DNA of 64,000 bases from Flavobacterium sp. ZT3R18 (GTDB lineage: Bacteria > Bacteroidota > Bacteroidia > Flavobacteriales > Flavobacteriaceae). The position numbers were made by a program, and so were the translations under genes. Under the pieces are notes generated by a model, which did no database searches, had not been told where the DNA came from, and saw nothing but the letters and a program-made list of their open reading frames with translations. Shown here piece by piece: positions 37,801 to 46,056 of the stretch (position 1 is its first letter; every line of letters starts with the position of its first letter). The stretch is from the NCBI RefSeq assembly GCF_007097385.1, contig NZ_VJZS01000014.1, forward strand, positions 54,518 to 118,517, read 5' to 3'.

Positions 37801-38916
37801 GCAGCTGTTTTAGATGCCAATTATTTTACAACTAAGTTTGTTTTTATGAATGCGTACAAAATCGTTTATGTTGATTTCCCAGCACCTTTAACGGTTTCAG
37901 CTAGTAGCACTTGGACTCCATTCAATATTACAGCAACTGCGGATAACACAGCTTACGGATTGTATTTTGATGGCAGTAATTTAAAATTAGAGACCTATGA
38001 GAAAGATGTGGTTTGTAAATCTGGAAGTAATGACATTTCATTGATAGGAAATGGCGCCAAAATTGATGAAACAAACAATTGGAATGGTACTAGAGTTCCT
38101 ACTGTAAGAAGTAGTTCTTATACAGTTTGGGATGGTAAAACGGGTTACATCGGATTTAAATACACCAAGAGTGGGTTCTCTCATTATGGGTATTTTGAAG
38201 TGAAAGTAAGTGCTGATGGACAAAGTTATTCAATAGCAAAATATGCTTACAATACCGCACCACAAGCTTCTATCACGACTCCTGCTCAATTGGGTTCTGT
38301 TAAGATGACGAATACTCCAGCTGTTATTGCAGAAGATGGCCTAACTAATGATGGTACTTTTAGCACCACTATTGCTGTACAATTGACAACAAATGGCGGG
38401 ACTTTTACAAAAAGTTCGGGCAATTTAGTTGCAGGAACTGATTTTACAATAACTGGTTTGCCAGCAGGTTTAACCGCTAATATCAGTTTAACAAACAATA
38501 CAACGGCTGTGGTAAGTTATACTGGAAAAGCAACAGTTAAAGATATTGCTACTGCAACTATTACCTTTTTGGATGCCGCCATTACTGGAGGTACTGCAGT
38601 TTTAGAGAACAAATCGTTTACTACTGAATTTACTTTTAGTACTTTGAACACAACCGACTTTGAAACAACAGTAAGCTATACGAATTATCCAAATCCGTTT
38701 AATGAGACAATAAACATTAGCTCTAGTTCATTTTCAGGAAAAAAAGTTGAAGTTTTAATTTATAACAATTTAGGACAAAATCTGTTTACTAAATCATACG
38801 ATAAAGGCAACGACACTATAGCTATTAACGGTAGTAATTTTGGAACAGGTTTTTACTTTTTGAAAGTGATCGTAGATTCTAAAGTTCAAGTTATTAAAAA
38901 GATAATGAAAAATTAA
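34879..38916 (+). CDS. Secreted M43 metalloprotease with three-and-a-half novel repeat units, T9SS substrate
   Basis: A 1345-residue secreted zinc protease. A signal peptide ends near IQGIRAQ. The zinc motif is H237-E-F-G-H241-FLNLI-H247; the usual metzincin Gly is Asn244. The catalytic domain ends near residue 330. Repeats of ~270 residues begin near 333, 605, 872 and 1141, the last being half-length. Each has a beta-sandwich-like half (TTNGGTFTKSTG.L..GTDFTITGLPAGLTA, FLDPAITGG) and a half with Y.I..VD, NLKLETY, WDGK.GYIGF.Y and YNT.P. I do not recognise the second half. The C-terminus (YPNPFNETINIS, IYNNLGQNL) is a T9SS sorting domain. It is predicted to be a surface or secreted protease. 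Confidence 0.88.
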   Translation: MKNFLLSLVLCCLWSIQGIRAQDLIDPSHSCRTKEVNDLQLKRNPKSLKERDAFNLFSKEYAKKLKTQKSAATTTYIIPVVFHVYGTSFNGKTVTLEKIKTALMHLNEDFQGLNDDYNTVEPFFQARRATLNIEFRLAQKDPNGGCTTGVVFEGKKNGYGGISESVEKQIAADAWDNYKYMNVYIQNDLYADGATNNSGVCWYPNTDMSDNGLARCVYNGYYLGENTNKEFASVLTHEFGHFLNLIHTFDGGCTGTDEVDDTPIEDGTHSLACTPGTNCTGDKVNIENYMGYNAAKGCSKMYTQGQVARMLAALQHPARKTLWSAQNIIATGVDATGSSLTANSTKFKEDAANNGAIAGSSIVTLTGKTFSKSAGTLTAGVDFTATLPAGLTAVVTLNSNTQATITITGTATSHLSANNTNVGITFLAPSITDGVSGMLCNGLNWNLIFRDAYGIFFVDIEDKTVSATATWKNVNTEIGDDKLYGAWQYATNHLKFETYGKRLVTNTGTSNITPLGFNTAINASSNFVAPGAYPGQLDIRTPTFTTWDGKTDYFGFEYLIDGEKCYGWFKAVVAANGSGYSITEYGYNTKPGATIYTGMTDKIALSVSPTALSEAAVNDGSITQISSFKLTTNNGTFTKSTGTLILGTDYTITGVPAGLTAKLNVVNNVEVQLVFTGKATNHLKNNSTSVAVAFLNPAITGGIATLSSTGATIAIKFNDPYGIVHVKDVNLSVDAANTWNFLRITADADNQDYGLFVDKGDLKLETYTKSIVCEGSSLNITLIGANQIINGSKNFVAGGDYPNEHLLRGANYKVWDGKIGYIGFKFTIGGQPCYGWYKVKVNAKGTGYTLLEYAYNTEPNASITTEDIPADLTVHLANTPDVINEDLLSNDGSFSTKIDIQLTTNGGTFTKSTGNLVSGTDFTITGLPAGLTAAVAVIDNKTLQLSYTGKATANELANGTTATITFLDPAITGGAAVLDANYFTTKFVFMNAYKIVYVDFPAPLTVSASSTWTPFNITATADNTAYGLYFDGSNLKLETYEKDVVCKSGSNDISLIGNGAKIDETNNWNGTRVPTVRSSSYTVWDGKTGYIGFKYTKSGFSHYGYFEVKVSADGQSYSIAKYAYNTAPQASITTPAQLGSVKMTNTPAVIAEDGLTNDGTFSTTIAVQLTTNGGTFTKSSGNLVAGTDFTITGLPAGLTANISLTNNTTAVVSYTGKATVKDIATATITFLDAAITGGTAVLENKSFTTEFTFSTLNTTDFETTVSYTNYPNPFNETINISSSSFSGKKVEVLIYNNLGQNLFTKSYDKGNDTIAINGSNFGTGFYFLKVIVDSKVQVIKKIMKN

Positions 38917-38942
38917 ATTTTAAATAACAAATCTTTTCTCTT

Positions 38943-38973
38943 AGAGGTTGTCTGCAAAGACAGCCTCTTTTTG
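38943..38973 (+). terminator. Terminator of the second M43 gene
   Basis: AGAGGTTGTCT pairs with AGACAGCCTCT (one wobble) around GCAA, followed by TTTTTG. Confidence 0.88.
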
Positions 38974-39041
38974 TTTCTTGTTTTATTGCAGTAAATTTTA
39001 TGCTTGAATGGTATTATACATAGAATAGACAATTTTATAAC

Positions 39042-39080
39042 AAAAAATAGGATACCGATTATGGTATCCTATTTCTTATT
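39042..39080 (-). terminator. Terminator of the minus-strand five-gene run
   Basis: A perfect 12-bp stem (AAATAGGATACC with GGTATCCTATTT) and a 6-base loop. Read on the minus strand it is followed by a T run. It sits 43 bases past the stop of the kinase/phospholyase fusion gene. Confidence 0.85.
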
Positions 39081-39122
39081 TGGTCTTGGCATTCTTCAAA
39101 TTATATCAATTGAAGATCTTGA

Positions 39123-41432
39123 TTATTTTTGGATTTTCACTTCATTTAAAATAATGTCTAAAAACCGAACCATTTCATCTGCATTTTGTTTGCTGAAAGG
39201 CATTGGTGGTTTTATTTTTAACACATTATGTAAGGGGCCGTCGGTACTTAATAAGTATCCTTTCTCTTTCATTTTTTCGACTACGATATCAATTTCAGGC
39301 ACTGCGGGTTCCATCGTTGTTCTGTCTTTTACCATTTCGGCACCAATGAATAGACCGTGTCCTCTAACATCGCTAATGGTGGGGTGTTTTTGCATTAACT
39401 CTCTTAATCCGTCCATTAAGTGATTCCCAACTTCTTTAGCGTGTTTTTGCATTTCTTCTTCTTGTATCACATCTAAAACCGCTAATCCAGCAGTCATCGA
39501 GACTGGATTGCCCCCAAAGGTGTTGAAATATTCCATCCCATTATTAAAGGCATCGGCAATGGCATTGGTTACAATTACAGCTGCTAATGGATGTCCGTTA
39601 CCAATTGGTTTTCCTAAGACAACGATATCTGGAACCACATCTTGAAGCTCAAATCCCCAAAAGGCATCTCCAACTCTACCAAAACCAACTTGTACTTCAT
39701 CGGCAATACAAATTCCGCCAGCTTGTTTGACATGATTGTAAACCGTTTTTAGATAATTTTTTGGCAATGGAATTTGTCCTCCAACTCCCAACAAAGTTTC
39801 ACAAATAAAAACAGCGGGTGCTTTACCTTCTTTTTCTAATTCTTCAATAATACGTTGCACATCGACTGCATATTTTTCGCCTGCATTTTCATCCCCATAT
39901 TTAAAAGGGCCTCTGTACATATCTGGATTAATAGCTTTGTGAATCCAAGGCATTTTACCAAAGCCACCTTTGCCGTCAAATTTATACGGACTCATTTCCA
40001 TGGCCACAGTTGAGGTTCCGTGATAGGCATGGTCTAACACAATGATGTCTTTCTGTTTCGTAAAATGACGACTCATTCGTATGGCTAAATCATTAGCTTC
40101 ACTTCCGGAATTTACAAAATAGCAAACGCTTAACGAAGGAGGGAAAGTAGCGGTAAGTTTTTCGGCATATTCTAACAAGGTATCATTTAAATACCTTGTA
40201 TTGGTATTAAGGGTTGCAATTTGTTTTTGCATTTTGCGAACCACTACAGGATGGCAATGACCTACATGTGATGGGTTGTTTATGCAGTCTACAAAGGTTC
40301 TTCCCTTATCATCATATAAATATTGAAGAGCCCCTTTTACAATTTTTAAATTTTCTTTGTAACCAATGCTTAGATTTCGCCCAACATTTTTTTGACGCTT
40401 TTTTAATAAATCGGAATAATCTCGATCATTGATTACTCCTTCAAAACCACACATTTTTCTAAAAGTATCTTGAGCTTTGATAGGGTTGATTTTAATGAGT
40501 TGGTACAATAGATTCCAAGCCGGTTTCTCGGTTATAAAGTGATGCTCATTATTACTGTCTAATGATGCATTATAAGCCGATTGGGTTACGCTGATACAAA
40601 GCCTTGCCGCTATCAAATAATACAAAACATCCAATTCTTGTACAGTAAGCGCATAGGATTCATGGTATCCTTTGACCACTAATGAAGCTGCGGTTAGCGG
40701 ATCTTCATGGTTGAGCATCGCATACGTACAGGTTATGGCTAGGTTATTAATCAAAGCGGTATAAACCATATCGCCAAAATCAATCAAACCAGTTACACTT
40801 TCATCTTGTATCAGTATATTATAATCATTGGCATCGTTATGAACATACGCATGACGCAGCGTATGTATTTGCGAAAGCACTTCGGTGTCAAATTGCAAGA
40901 GGAAATAGCCTGCTATTCTTCTTTTCTCATGATCTTTTATGTATTTCACTTTGTCATAGGCATCACTCGCGTTACTGATATCCCAAGTGTAACGACGGTG
41001 CATTGCTGTATGCGAGAAATCCTGAAGAGACTTATCCATAGTTCCCATAAAGTGCCCCAATTGCTGGTATAAACGGATTGATTTGTTTGTTTTTTCAAAC
41101 CAGAAAGTACCCTCAAGAAAACTGAGAATCCGCAGGTAATATGTTTTCCCATCTTCCAGAATTGGGGTTAATTCATTTCCTTGGGTGTTGATACAAAACT
41201 GTTGAAAGTTTTCTGCCAAAGGACTATTTGATAAATGTTTGACGATTTTAACCTGTGCGTCCAGAAATGGGTACGATTGGTTTTTATCAGATACTTTTAA
41301 TATGAATTTTTTATTATTCGTATCGGTTAAAAAAAAATTTAATTCATCATAACCATTTAACATTTTTGCTGTAGCGGATAATCCGTAATGTTCTTTTGCT
41401 AATTGTTGAATGTGTGCTTCAGTAAAATTCAT
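39123..41432 (-). CDS. Fused APH-type kinase and class III PLP phospholyase (hydroxylysine kinase/phospholyase candidate)
   Basis: A 769-residue bifunctional cytoplasmic protein. Residues 1-~330 form an APH/choline-kinase-type domain with the catalytic loop HNDANDYN (H198, D200, N205) and DFGD (218-221). Residues ~340-769 form a class III aminotransferase-fold enzyme, with PLP lysine K608 (VLGKPIGNGHP), cofactor Asp in IADEVQVGFGR, and SGSEANDLAIR. In animals HYKK (APH family) phosphorylates 5-hydroxylysine, and PHYKPL (class III fold) removes phosphate and ammonia to give aminoadipate semialdehyde. The sister enzyme ETNPPL acts on phosphoethanolamine. Fusion of the two domains, next to hydroxyproline and sugar-removing genes, favours hydroxylysine. 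The terminator lies downstream. Confidence 0.85.
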   Translation of the reverse strand: MNFTEAHIQQLAKEHYGLSATAKMLNGYDELNFFLTDTNNKKFILKVSDKNQSYPFLDAQVKIVKHLSNSPLAENFQQFCINTQGNELTPILEDGKTYYLRILSFLEGTFWFEKTNKSIRLYQQLGHFMGTMDKSLQDFSHTAMHRRYTWDISNASDAYDKVKYIKDHEKRRIAGYFLLQFDTEVLSQIHTLRHAYVHNDANDYNILIQDESVTGLIDFGDMVYTALINNLAITCTYAMLNHEDPLTAASLVVKGYHESYALTVQELDVLYYLIAARLCISVTQSAYNASLDSNNEHHFITEKPAWNLLYQLIKINPIKAQDTFRKMCGFEGVINDRDYSDLLKKRQKNVGRNLSIGYKENLKIVKGALQYLYDDKGRTFVDCINNPSHVGHCHPVVVRKMQKQIATLNTNTRYLNDTLLEYAEKLTATFPPSLSVCYFVNSGSEANDLAIRMSRHFTKQKDIIVLDHAYHGTSTVAMEMSPYKFDGKGGFGKMPWIHKAINPDMYRGPFKYGDENAGEKYAVDVQRIIEELEKEGKAPAVFICETLLGVGGQIPLPKNYLKTVYNHVKQAGGICIADEVQVGFGRVGDAFWGFELQDVVPDIVVLGKPIGNGHPLAAVIVTNAIADAFNNGMEYFNTFGGNPVSMTAGLAVLDVIQEEEMQKHAKEVGNHLMDGLRELMQKHPTISDVRGHGLFIGAEMVKDRTTMEPAVPEIDIVVEKMKEKGYLLSTDGPLHNVLKIKPPMPFSKQNADEMVRFLDIILNEVKIQK

Positions 41433-41484
41433 TATTTCTTTTGTATTAAAAGATTATTGTTTTGTCTTGGGTTTATCTAAATTT

Positions 41485-43620
41485 TCATTTCCAAACAATG
41501 GCTTGAGCAGGCTCTAACGGGTTTTGTCCAATCAAAATTTGGCTGCCTTGAGGAATGGGTAAGTTTATGGGGTCATTGGTATAATTAACCCCCACATAAA
41601 ATCCATCTCTCCATTCTATAGTTACCCCTTTTGGCAAATCTTCTATAGTTACTTTGGCTTTTTCATAAATGGAACGAACAATTTGTCGCTCTAATTTTCC
41701 GTCTTTGCTTTCTACTCCAATATAGGTAATGGTTCCCTTGCCTAATTTTCTTGTGGTCACTGCAGCTTTACCTTTATAAAATTGATCCGAATAAGTGGCT
41801 AAAACTTCGGTTTCTTGCTTCGGTTTTAAAACATCTGCCCAGGTATTCCACTCATAATTATTGTTTCCAGCTTTTATTGTTCCGTTTACATCGGCTGCCA
41901 ACATATCAAAAAATTCTACATCGGCACCTATTAATGGAACAATCGGAGCACTCCAATTCGCTTCAAAAAAATGACCGTTTTTGTCTTTTTGTCCTGTTCG
42001 GCATGTTAAGATTAAGTTCCCTCCATTTTCTACATATTTAGTCCATTTGTCTACCAATTTTTGATCAATAAGTTGGTAGGCTGGTGCTAAGATAAAGGGA
42101 TAGGCAGAGAAATCATCATCTTCTGTGATGAAATCCATCGGAGCGCCTGTTGATTTTACAGCGGTAGTATAGGTATTACGATGTCTCCAAGTACTCCACG
42201 CTTCGGTTTGTTTCTGGTTTTCCAGATCCCAAAGGTTTTCGTGACTCCACAAAAAGGCTGTTTTCCTTTGTGCAATTTCTTTTGGAATTACCGCTTTTGG
42301 ATTGTACTCTTTTCGAAGTAATTTCATGTCTTGGATAGCTTGTACAAACTCTTTTCCTCCAGTAGAAAGTGTTACGCCATCGGTTCCAACAATTCCGTCA
42401 TGATACATCTCACTACTCCCCAGCGGATGCCGATATCGGTAAGTGCAGGCAAAAGAGCAGCCGCCTCCAAAAGCATTTGTCAACCACATGTGAACGGTAC
42501 CCGGTAATAATTGTGGATTGATGGATGCCCAGTTTACTTGTCCGGGCTGCATTTCCATAACACCCGTCACTCCATTTATGGATCGGTAATAATCATTGGC
42601 TTCCGATATTTTAGTGGGAGATCCCATTCTAAAACTATTTCCGCCTAACGGATTCCTACCACTTACGGGATACATGGTGTAAGTAGCAAAATCCATTTTG
42701 TCTGTTCTTCTGGGATCTGCACCGTAAACAACGTTGGTGTAATTGGTGGTAATCCACTGTTTGGGATCACTATATTTTCTAAGTATTTCTGCCTGTACGT
42801 TCAAATACTCCGCTTGCGAATCAGCCGTAAATCGTTTAAAATCTAGAACGGCATGTGGACTCAATTTGTCTTCGGTATAAATCTCAGCATTTGGAATCGC
42901 AATTTGCTCGAAATTATTGTATCGAATACTCCAGAAACTGGCAACCCATTCTTTATTTAGGTTCTCGATAGTTCCATATTTGGCTTTAAGCCAATTTCTG
43001 AATCCTTTTTGTGCCGATGGACTGAAATCATCTGGTGCGCCAGGTTCATTATCGACTTGCCAGCCCATAACGTTTTTGTTTTTTCCATATCTTTTTCCAA
43101 GTTCAGTAACAATTTTGGCTACAAACTCTCGGTATTTTTCATTAGAAACCGATTGGTTAGCTCTGTTTCCATGTTCTCTACGGCGACCCGAAGCATCTAC
43201 CAAATAAATTTCGGGATATTTTTCTCCCATCCATGCGGGAGGTGCGGGAGAAGGAGTGCAAAGGATTACTTTCAAACCTGCTTTCTCTGCGAGAGCCAAT
43301 GATTTGTCAAGCCATTCAAAATCGTATTTCCCTTCTTCGGGTTCCATAAAACTCCAGGCAAATTCTGCAAAATGGGTAAACTCAAATCCTAGTTTTTTAA
43401 TGTTGTTCAAATCACGTTCCCATTGTTCTTTAGGCCATTGTTCAGGATAATAATACACCCCGATTTGCATTAAATCAGGTTTTGAGAAAAAACGTTGTGC
43501 TTTGTTTTTATCCGAAGCATCAGCTTTTTTCGCTTGAGCAAATACAAATGATGAATTGCAAGTTAGGATTAGCAAGAGTGCGAATAGAGGTCTGGCAATG
43601 AATGAAATGGGCTTGTTCAT
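41485..43620 (-). CDS. Exported GH42 beta-galactosidase
   Basis: A glycoside hydrolase family 42 enzyme of 711 residues with a signal peptide (ending SSFVFAQ), so periplasmic or secreted. The TIM-barrel start IGVYYYPEQWP is typical. The acid/base Glu is E192 (WQVDNEPG) and the nucleophile is E356 (VMEMQPGQVNW). A C-terminal trimerisation-like domain follows. GH42 enzymes release terminal beta-galactose. Being between a GH63 gene and a hydroxylysine-type kinase/phospholyase, a natural substrate could be galactosyl-beta-O-hydroxylysine of collagen. Plant arabinogalactan or host glycans are the alternatives. The fusion gene starts 52 bases downstream. Confidence 0.9.
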   Translation of the reverse strand: MNKPISFIARPLFALLLILTCNSSFVFAQAKKADASDKNKAQRFFSKPDLMQIGVYYYPEQWPKEQWERDLNNIKKLGFEFTHFAEFAWSFMEPEEGKYDFEWLDKSLALAEKAGLKVILCTPSPAPPAWMGEKYPEIYLVDASGRRREHGNRANQSVSNEKYREFVAKIVTELGKRYGKNKNVMGWQVDNEPGAPDDFSPSAQKGFRNWLKAKYGTIENLNKEWVASFWSIRYNNFEQIAIPNAEIYTEDKLSPHAVLDFKRFTADSQAEYLNVQAEILRKYSDPKQWITTNYTNVVYGADPRRTDKMDFATYTMYPVSGRNPLGGNSFRMGSPTKISEANDYYRSINGVTGVMEMQPGQVNWASINPQLLPGTVHMWLTNAFGGGCSFACTYRYRHPLGSSEMYHDGIVGTDGVTLSTGGKEFVQAIQDMKLLRKEYNPKAVIPKEIAQRKTAFLWSHENLWDLENQKQTEAWSTWRHRNTYTTAVKSTGAPMDFITEDDDFSAYPFILAPAYQLIDQKLVDKWTKYVENGGNLILTCRTGQKDKNGHFFEANWSAPIVPLIGADVEFFDMLAADVNGTIKAGNNNYEWNTWADVLKPKQETEVLATYSDQFYKGKAAVTTRKLGKGTITYIGVESKDGKLERQIVRSIYEKAKVTIEDLPKGVTIEWRDGFYVGVNYTNDPINLPIPQGSQILIGQNPLEPAQAIVWK

Positions 43621-43747
43621 GTTCTATTTGTTAAATAAGTTGATCAATTATTGAATGGAAATTTTAAATTTCATGCTTATCCGTAATCATGCAAAAAAAG
43701 CGGATACTCCCGATAGACCAATGACATTAAGTTAAGAGTTGTAATAC

Positions 43748-43813
43748 TTAACAGGTTAAAAAAAACCTGTTAGGATTAGCGTTTCCTAACAGGTTTTTTT
43801 TAACCTGTTAGGT
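43748..43813. repeat. Tandem pair of CCTAACAGGT palindromes
   Basis: Two adjacent palindromes, TTAACAGGTT-A run-AACCTGTTAGG (43748-43774) and CCTAACAGGTT-T run-AACCTGTTAGGT (43785-43813). They sit in the 336-base gap between the GH63 and GH42 genes. They belong to the same family as 3288-3318 and 61268-61292. The rest of the gap contains only a stretch of GTGAAAATTTGTGAAATCTGTGT type low-complexity sequence. Confidence 0.8.
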
Positions 43814-43956
43814 ATTAATTTCTTAGCATTTTTCCTTAACCTTAATAACATTGCCCGATACTATGGGATTCACATATTAGCCCGGATTTTTAATATAAAT
43901 GAATGTTTAATTTGTGAAAATTTGTGAAATCTGTGTCAAAAAAATCCTTTTATCCT

Positions 43957-45957
43957 TTATTCTTCCAAAAGAAGCATCAAATAATGGGCTGCTGACCAGC
44001 TAAAATTATAGGATTCTAAACCTTTACCCGAAAGGGGTTGGTAATTTTCCCGAATAGCTTCCCCTTTTTCCAAAACTCCTTCTGCATTGTGAATGAGTTT
44101 GTGTGCCAATTGATTTGCCTCGTTCGTGTAGCCATATTTTTCTAATCCGTTTATAGCAAAATAACTTTGATCTAGCCAAATGGGACCTCTCCAATAACCG
44201 CCTTCGGGTTTGAATTTTGGATGATTGGCCGCTAATGTCGGTAACGGAATAAAAGTATTAAAAGTAGCAGGATTGAGCATGTTTTCTTTTATTGCTTTAG
44301 CCTGCTGAGGTGTTGCCACTTCTGCCCAAAGCGGCAAGTATCCTTCGCACCCCATTTCTTTTACAAAGGATTTTCCATCCATTGAAGTATCATAAAACCA
44401 GCCGGTAGACGCATCCCAAAACTGGTTTTGAATTTTTGTTTTTAATGCGAAAGCCTCATCTTGCCATTTTTTGGATTCTTGGTCTAGTTTTAATACTTGA
44501 GCCATTTGGTTTAAATACCCTTTTTCGGCGTATAAATAGGAGTTTAAGTCAACACTTTCCTGATCTATAGAAAAAGCTTTTTCTCCATTTTTCAATATTT
44601 TACTGTTGTCAAAACGAACAGCATTATCCATTCCGCTTTCCCATTTTCCAGCAACCAAAGTACCGTCTGTCGAACCAAACTCGCATAGAGCATCTTGGTC
44701 GTGATCTCGATCTTTGTACCACCAGTTGTGATAGGATTTTAGTTTTGGATAAAACTCTTTCAAGAAATTGTCATCTTTCGTTTTTTCATAAATTTTCCAA
44801 ACAGCCCAAGCAGCAAGAGGCGATTTTGTGTTTCGGTAATTATTGGGTTCAATTAGAGTGTCTCTATAAATACAATCTGGAATGAAACCATTTGGTTTTT
44901 GACGGTCAAATAAGGCACGGATTTGGTTCTTGGCCAATTCGGGATTGTAATTTACAACGGCGGCGGCGTGTTTCCAGCTGTCCCATGCCCAAAAACCATT
45001 AAACCATTCGTAATTATAACTAGGAAAAATGCCTTCATGTTTCAATCCTTCTGCTGCAATTCTGGAATTGTTTTGTAACGTCAGTACTAATTTTGCTATT
45101 AGATTTGAATAAATGGGATCTTTATAAATCCCTTTTTTATGGGCTATTAATTGGGTTAGTTGATTTTCTTTTTCTTTTTGGACAGTGTTAAGAACAGTAT
45201 TGAAATTTACTTTAGCTAAATTTTGCCCTTCTTTTTGCCAGGAGTATTCTGGAAAAATAAAAGTTTGGGAAACTATTATTTCTTTGGTTTCATTGGGCTT
45301 TAGGGTTAGTTTTTCAATTTGGGCATTATATCCATTTTTTGTGATTTCAATCGTGGCTTTAGTATTCAAAAACTGGGTATATCCAATCGCTTTGCTTTTT
45401 GTGGAAACGATTTTTAGCATTTGACTTTCATTGGAAAGTTTTAAATTATCTAAAAATAGTTTCGAATCGAATGAGGGATATAACGTTATTATTTCTTTTG
45501 ATCGATTGGTAATACTCGTTTTTTGAATTGCCGAATGTCCAGAGGAAAATACTAATAGTTGTTTTACCTCTATTTTCTCATTCTTAAATTGCTGTTCTAA
45601 ATGACTGTTATAGCTATTTTGGGTTACTAAAGCCGTTTTCCAGTTAACTAGCTCCTGTTTATTTTTATCATTGAGATGCAACGAAAGAAACGAAGAACTT
45701 AGCCAAACACCATTTTGTTCGGTTAATAAATAAGGACCAGAAAAACCGCCTTGAACTTCGGAAGGTTCCAAAAAACCAAATCCAAACCAAGCTCCTTTAT
45801 CTGAGAAAGCCAAATATTTTCTGTCGGTTGCGCTCGTTGGATTTCCTTTGTAATTTAAACTGTTTTTACCGGCTTCTAAGTTTGAAAATGTCTTTTGAGC
45901 GATAATAGTGTGAGCAAAAAGCACTAATAAGAATGAAAATGTTGTGATATGTTTCAT
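43957..45957 (-). CDS. Exported GH63-type alpha-glucosidase
   Basis: A 666-residue enzyme with a signal peptide (ending HTIIAQ), an N-terminal beta-sandwich (~20-260) and an (alpha/alpha)6 barrel. Hallmarks of GH63 are seen: FWAWDSWKH (322-330), KWESGMDN with the likely acid D444, YWRGPIWLDQSYF and IRENYQPLSGKG with the likely base Glu. GH63 comprises processing alpha-glucosidase I and bacterial YgjK-like enzymes; YgjK is known to bind or act on glucosyl-alpha-1,2-galactose (recalled). That disaccharide is exactly the collagen hydroxylysine glycan, so this could remove the outer glucose before GH42 acts. Substrate is inferred. Confidence 0.85.
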   Translation of the reverse strand: MKHITTFSFLLVLFAHTIIAQKTFSNLEAGKNSLNYKGNPTSATDRKYLAFSDKGAWFGFGFLEPSEVQGGFSGPYLLTEQNGVWLSSSFLSLHLNDKNKQELVNWKTALVTQNSYNSHLEQQFKNEKIEVKQLLVFSSGHSAIQKTSITNRSKEIITLYPSFDSKLFLDNLKLSNESQMLKIVSTKSKAIGYTQFLNTKATIEITKNGYNAQIEKLTLKPNETKEIIVSQTFIFPEYSWQKEGQNLAKVNFNTVLNTVQKEKENQLTQLIAHKKGIYKDPIYSNLIAKLVLTLQNNSRIAAEGLKHEGIFPSYNYEWFNGFWAWDSWKHAAAVVNYNPELAKNQIRALFDRQKPNGFIPDCIYRDTLIEPNNYRNTKSPLAAWAVWKIYEKTKDDNFLKEFYPKLKSYHNWWYKDRDHDQDALCEFGSTDGTLVAGKWESGMDNAVRFDNSKILKNGEKAFSIDQESVDLNSYLYAEKGYLNQMAQVLKLDQESKKWQDEAFALKTKIQNQFWDASTGWFYDTSMDGKSFVKEMGCEGYLPLWAEVATPQQAKAIKENMLNPATFNTFIPLPTLAANHPKFKPEGGYWRGPIWLDQSYFAINGLEKYGYTNEANQLAHKLIHNAEGVLEKGEAIRENYQPLSGKGLESYNFSWSAAHYLMLLLEE

Positions 45958-46056
45958 ATATGTTGAATTTTATTTGTCAGCGGTCATATATGTTATCGCC
46001 TTTTTATTTATTGGTGTTTGCTTGCGCAAACTTGTTGTTAATGGCGATTTCATAAA

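Noticed and set aside
39004..39423. Plus-strand open frame of 139 codons
   Set aside because: It crosses a terminator and then runs antisense to the aminotransferase domain.
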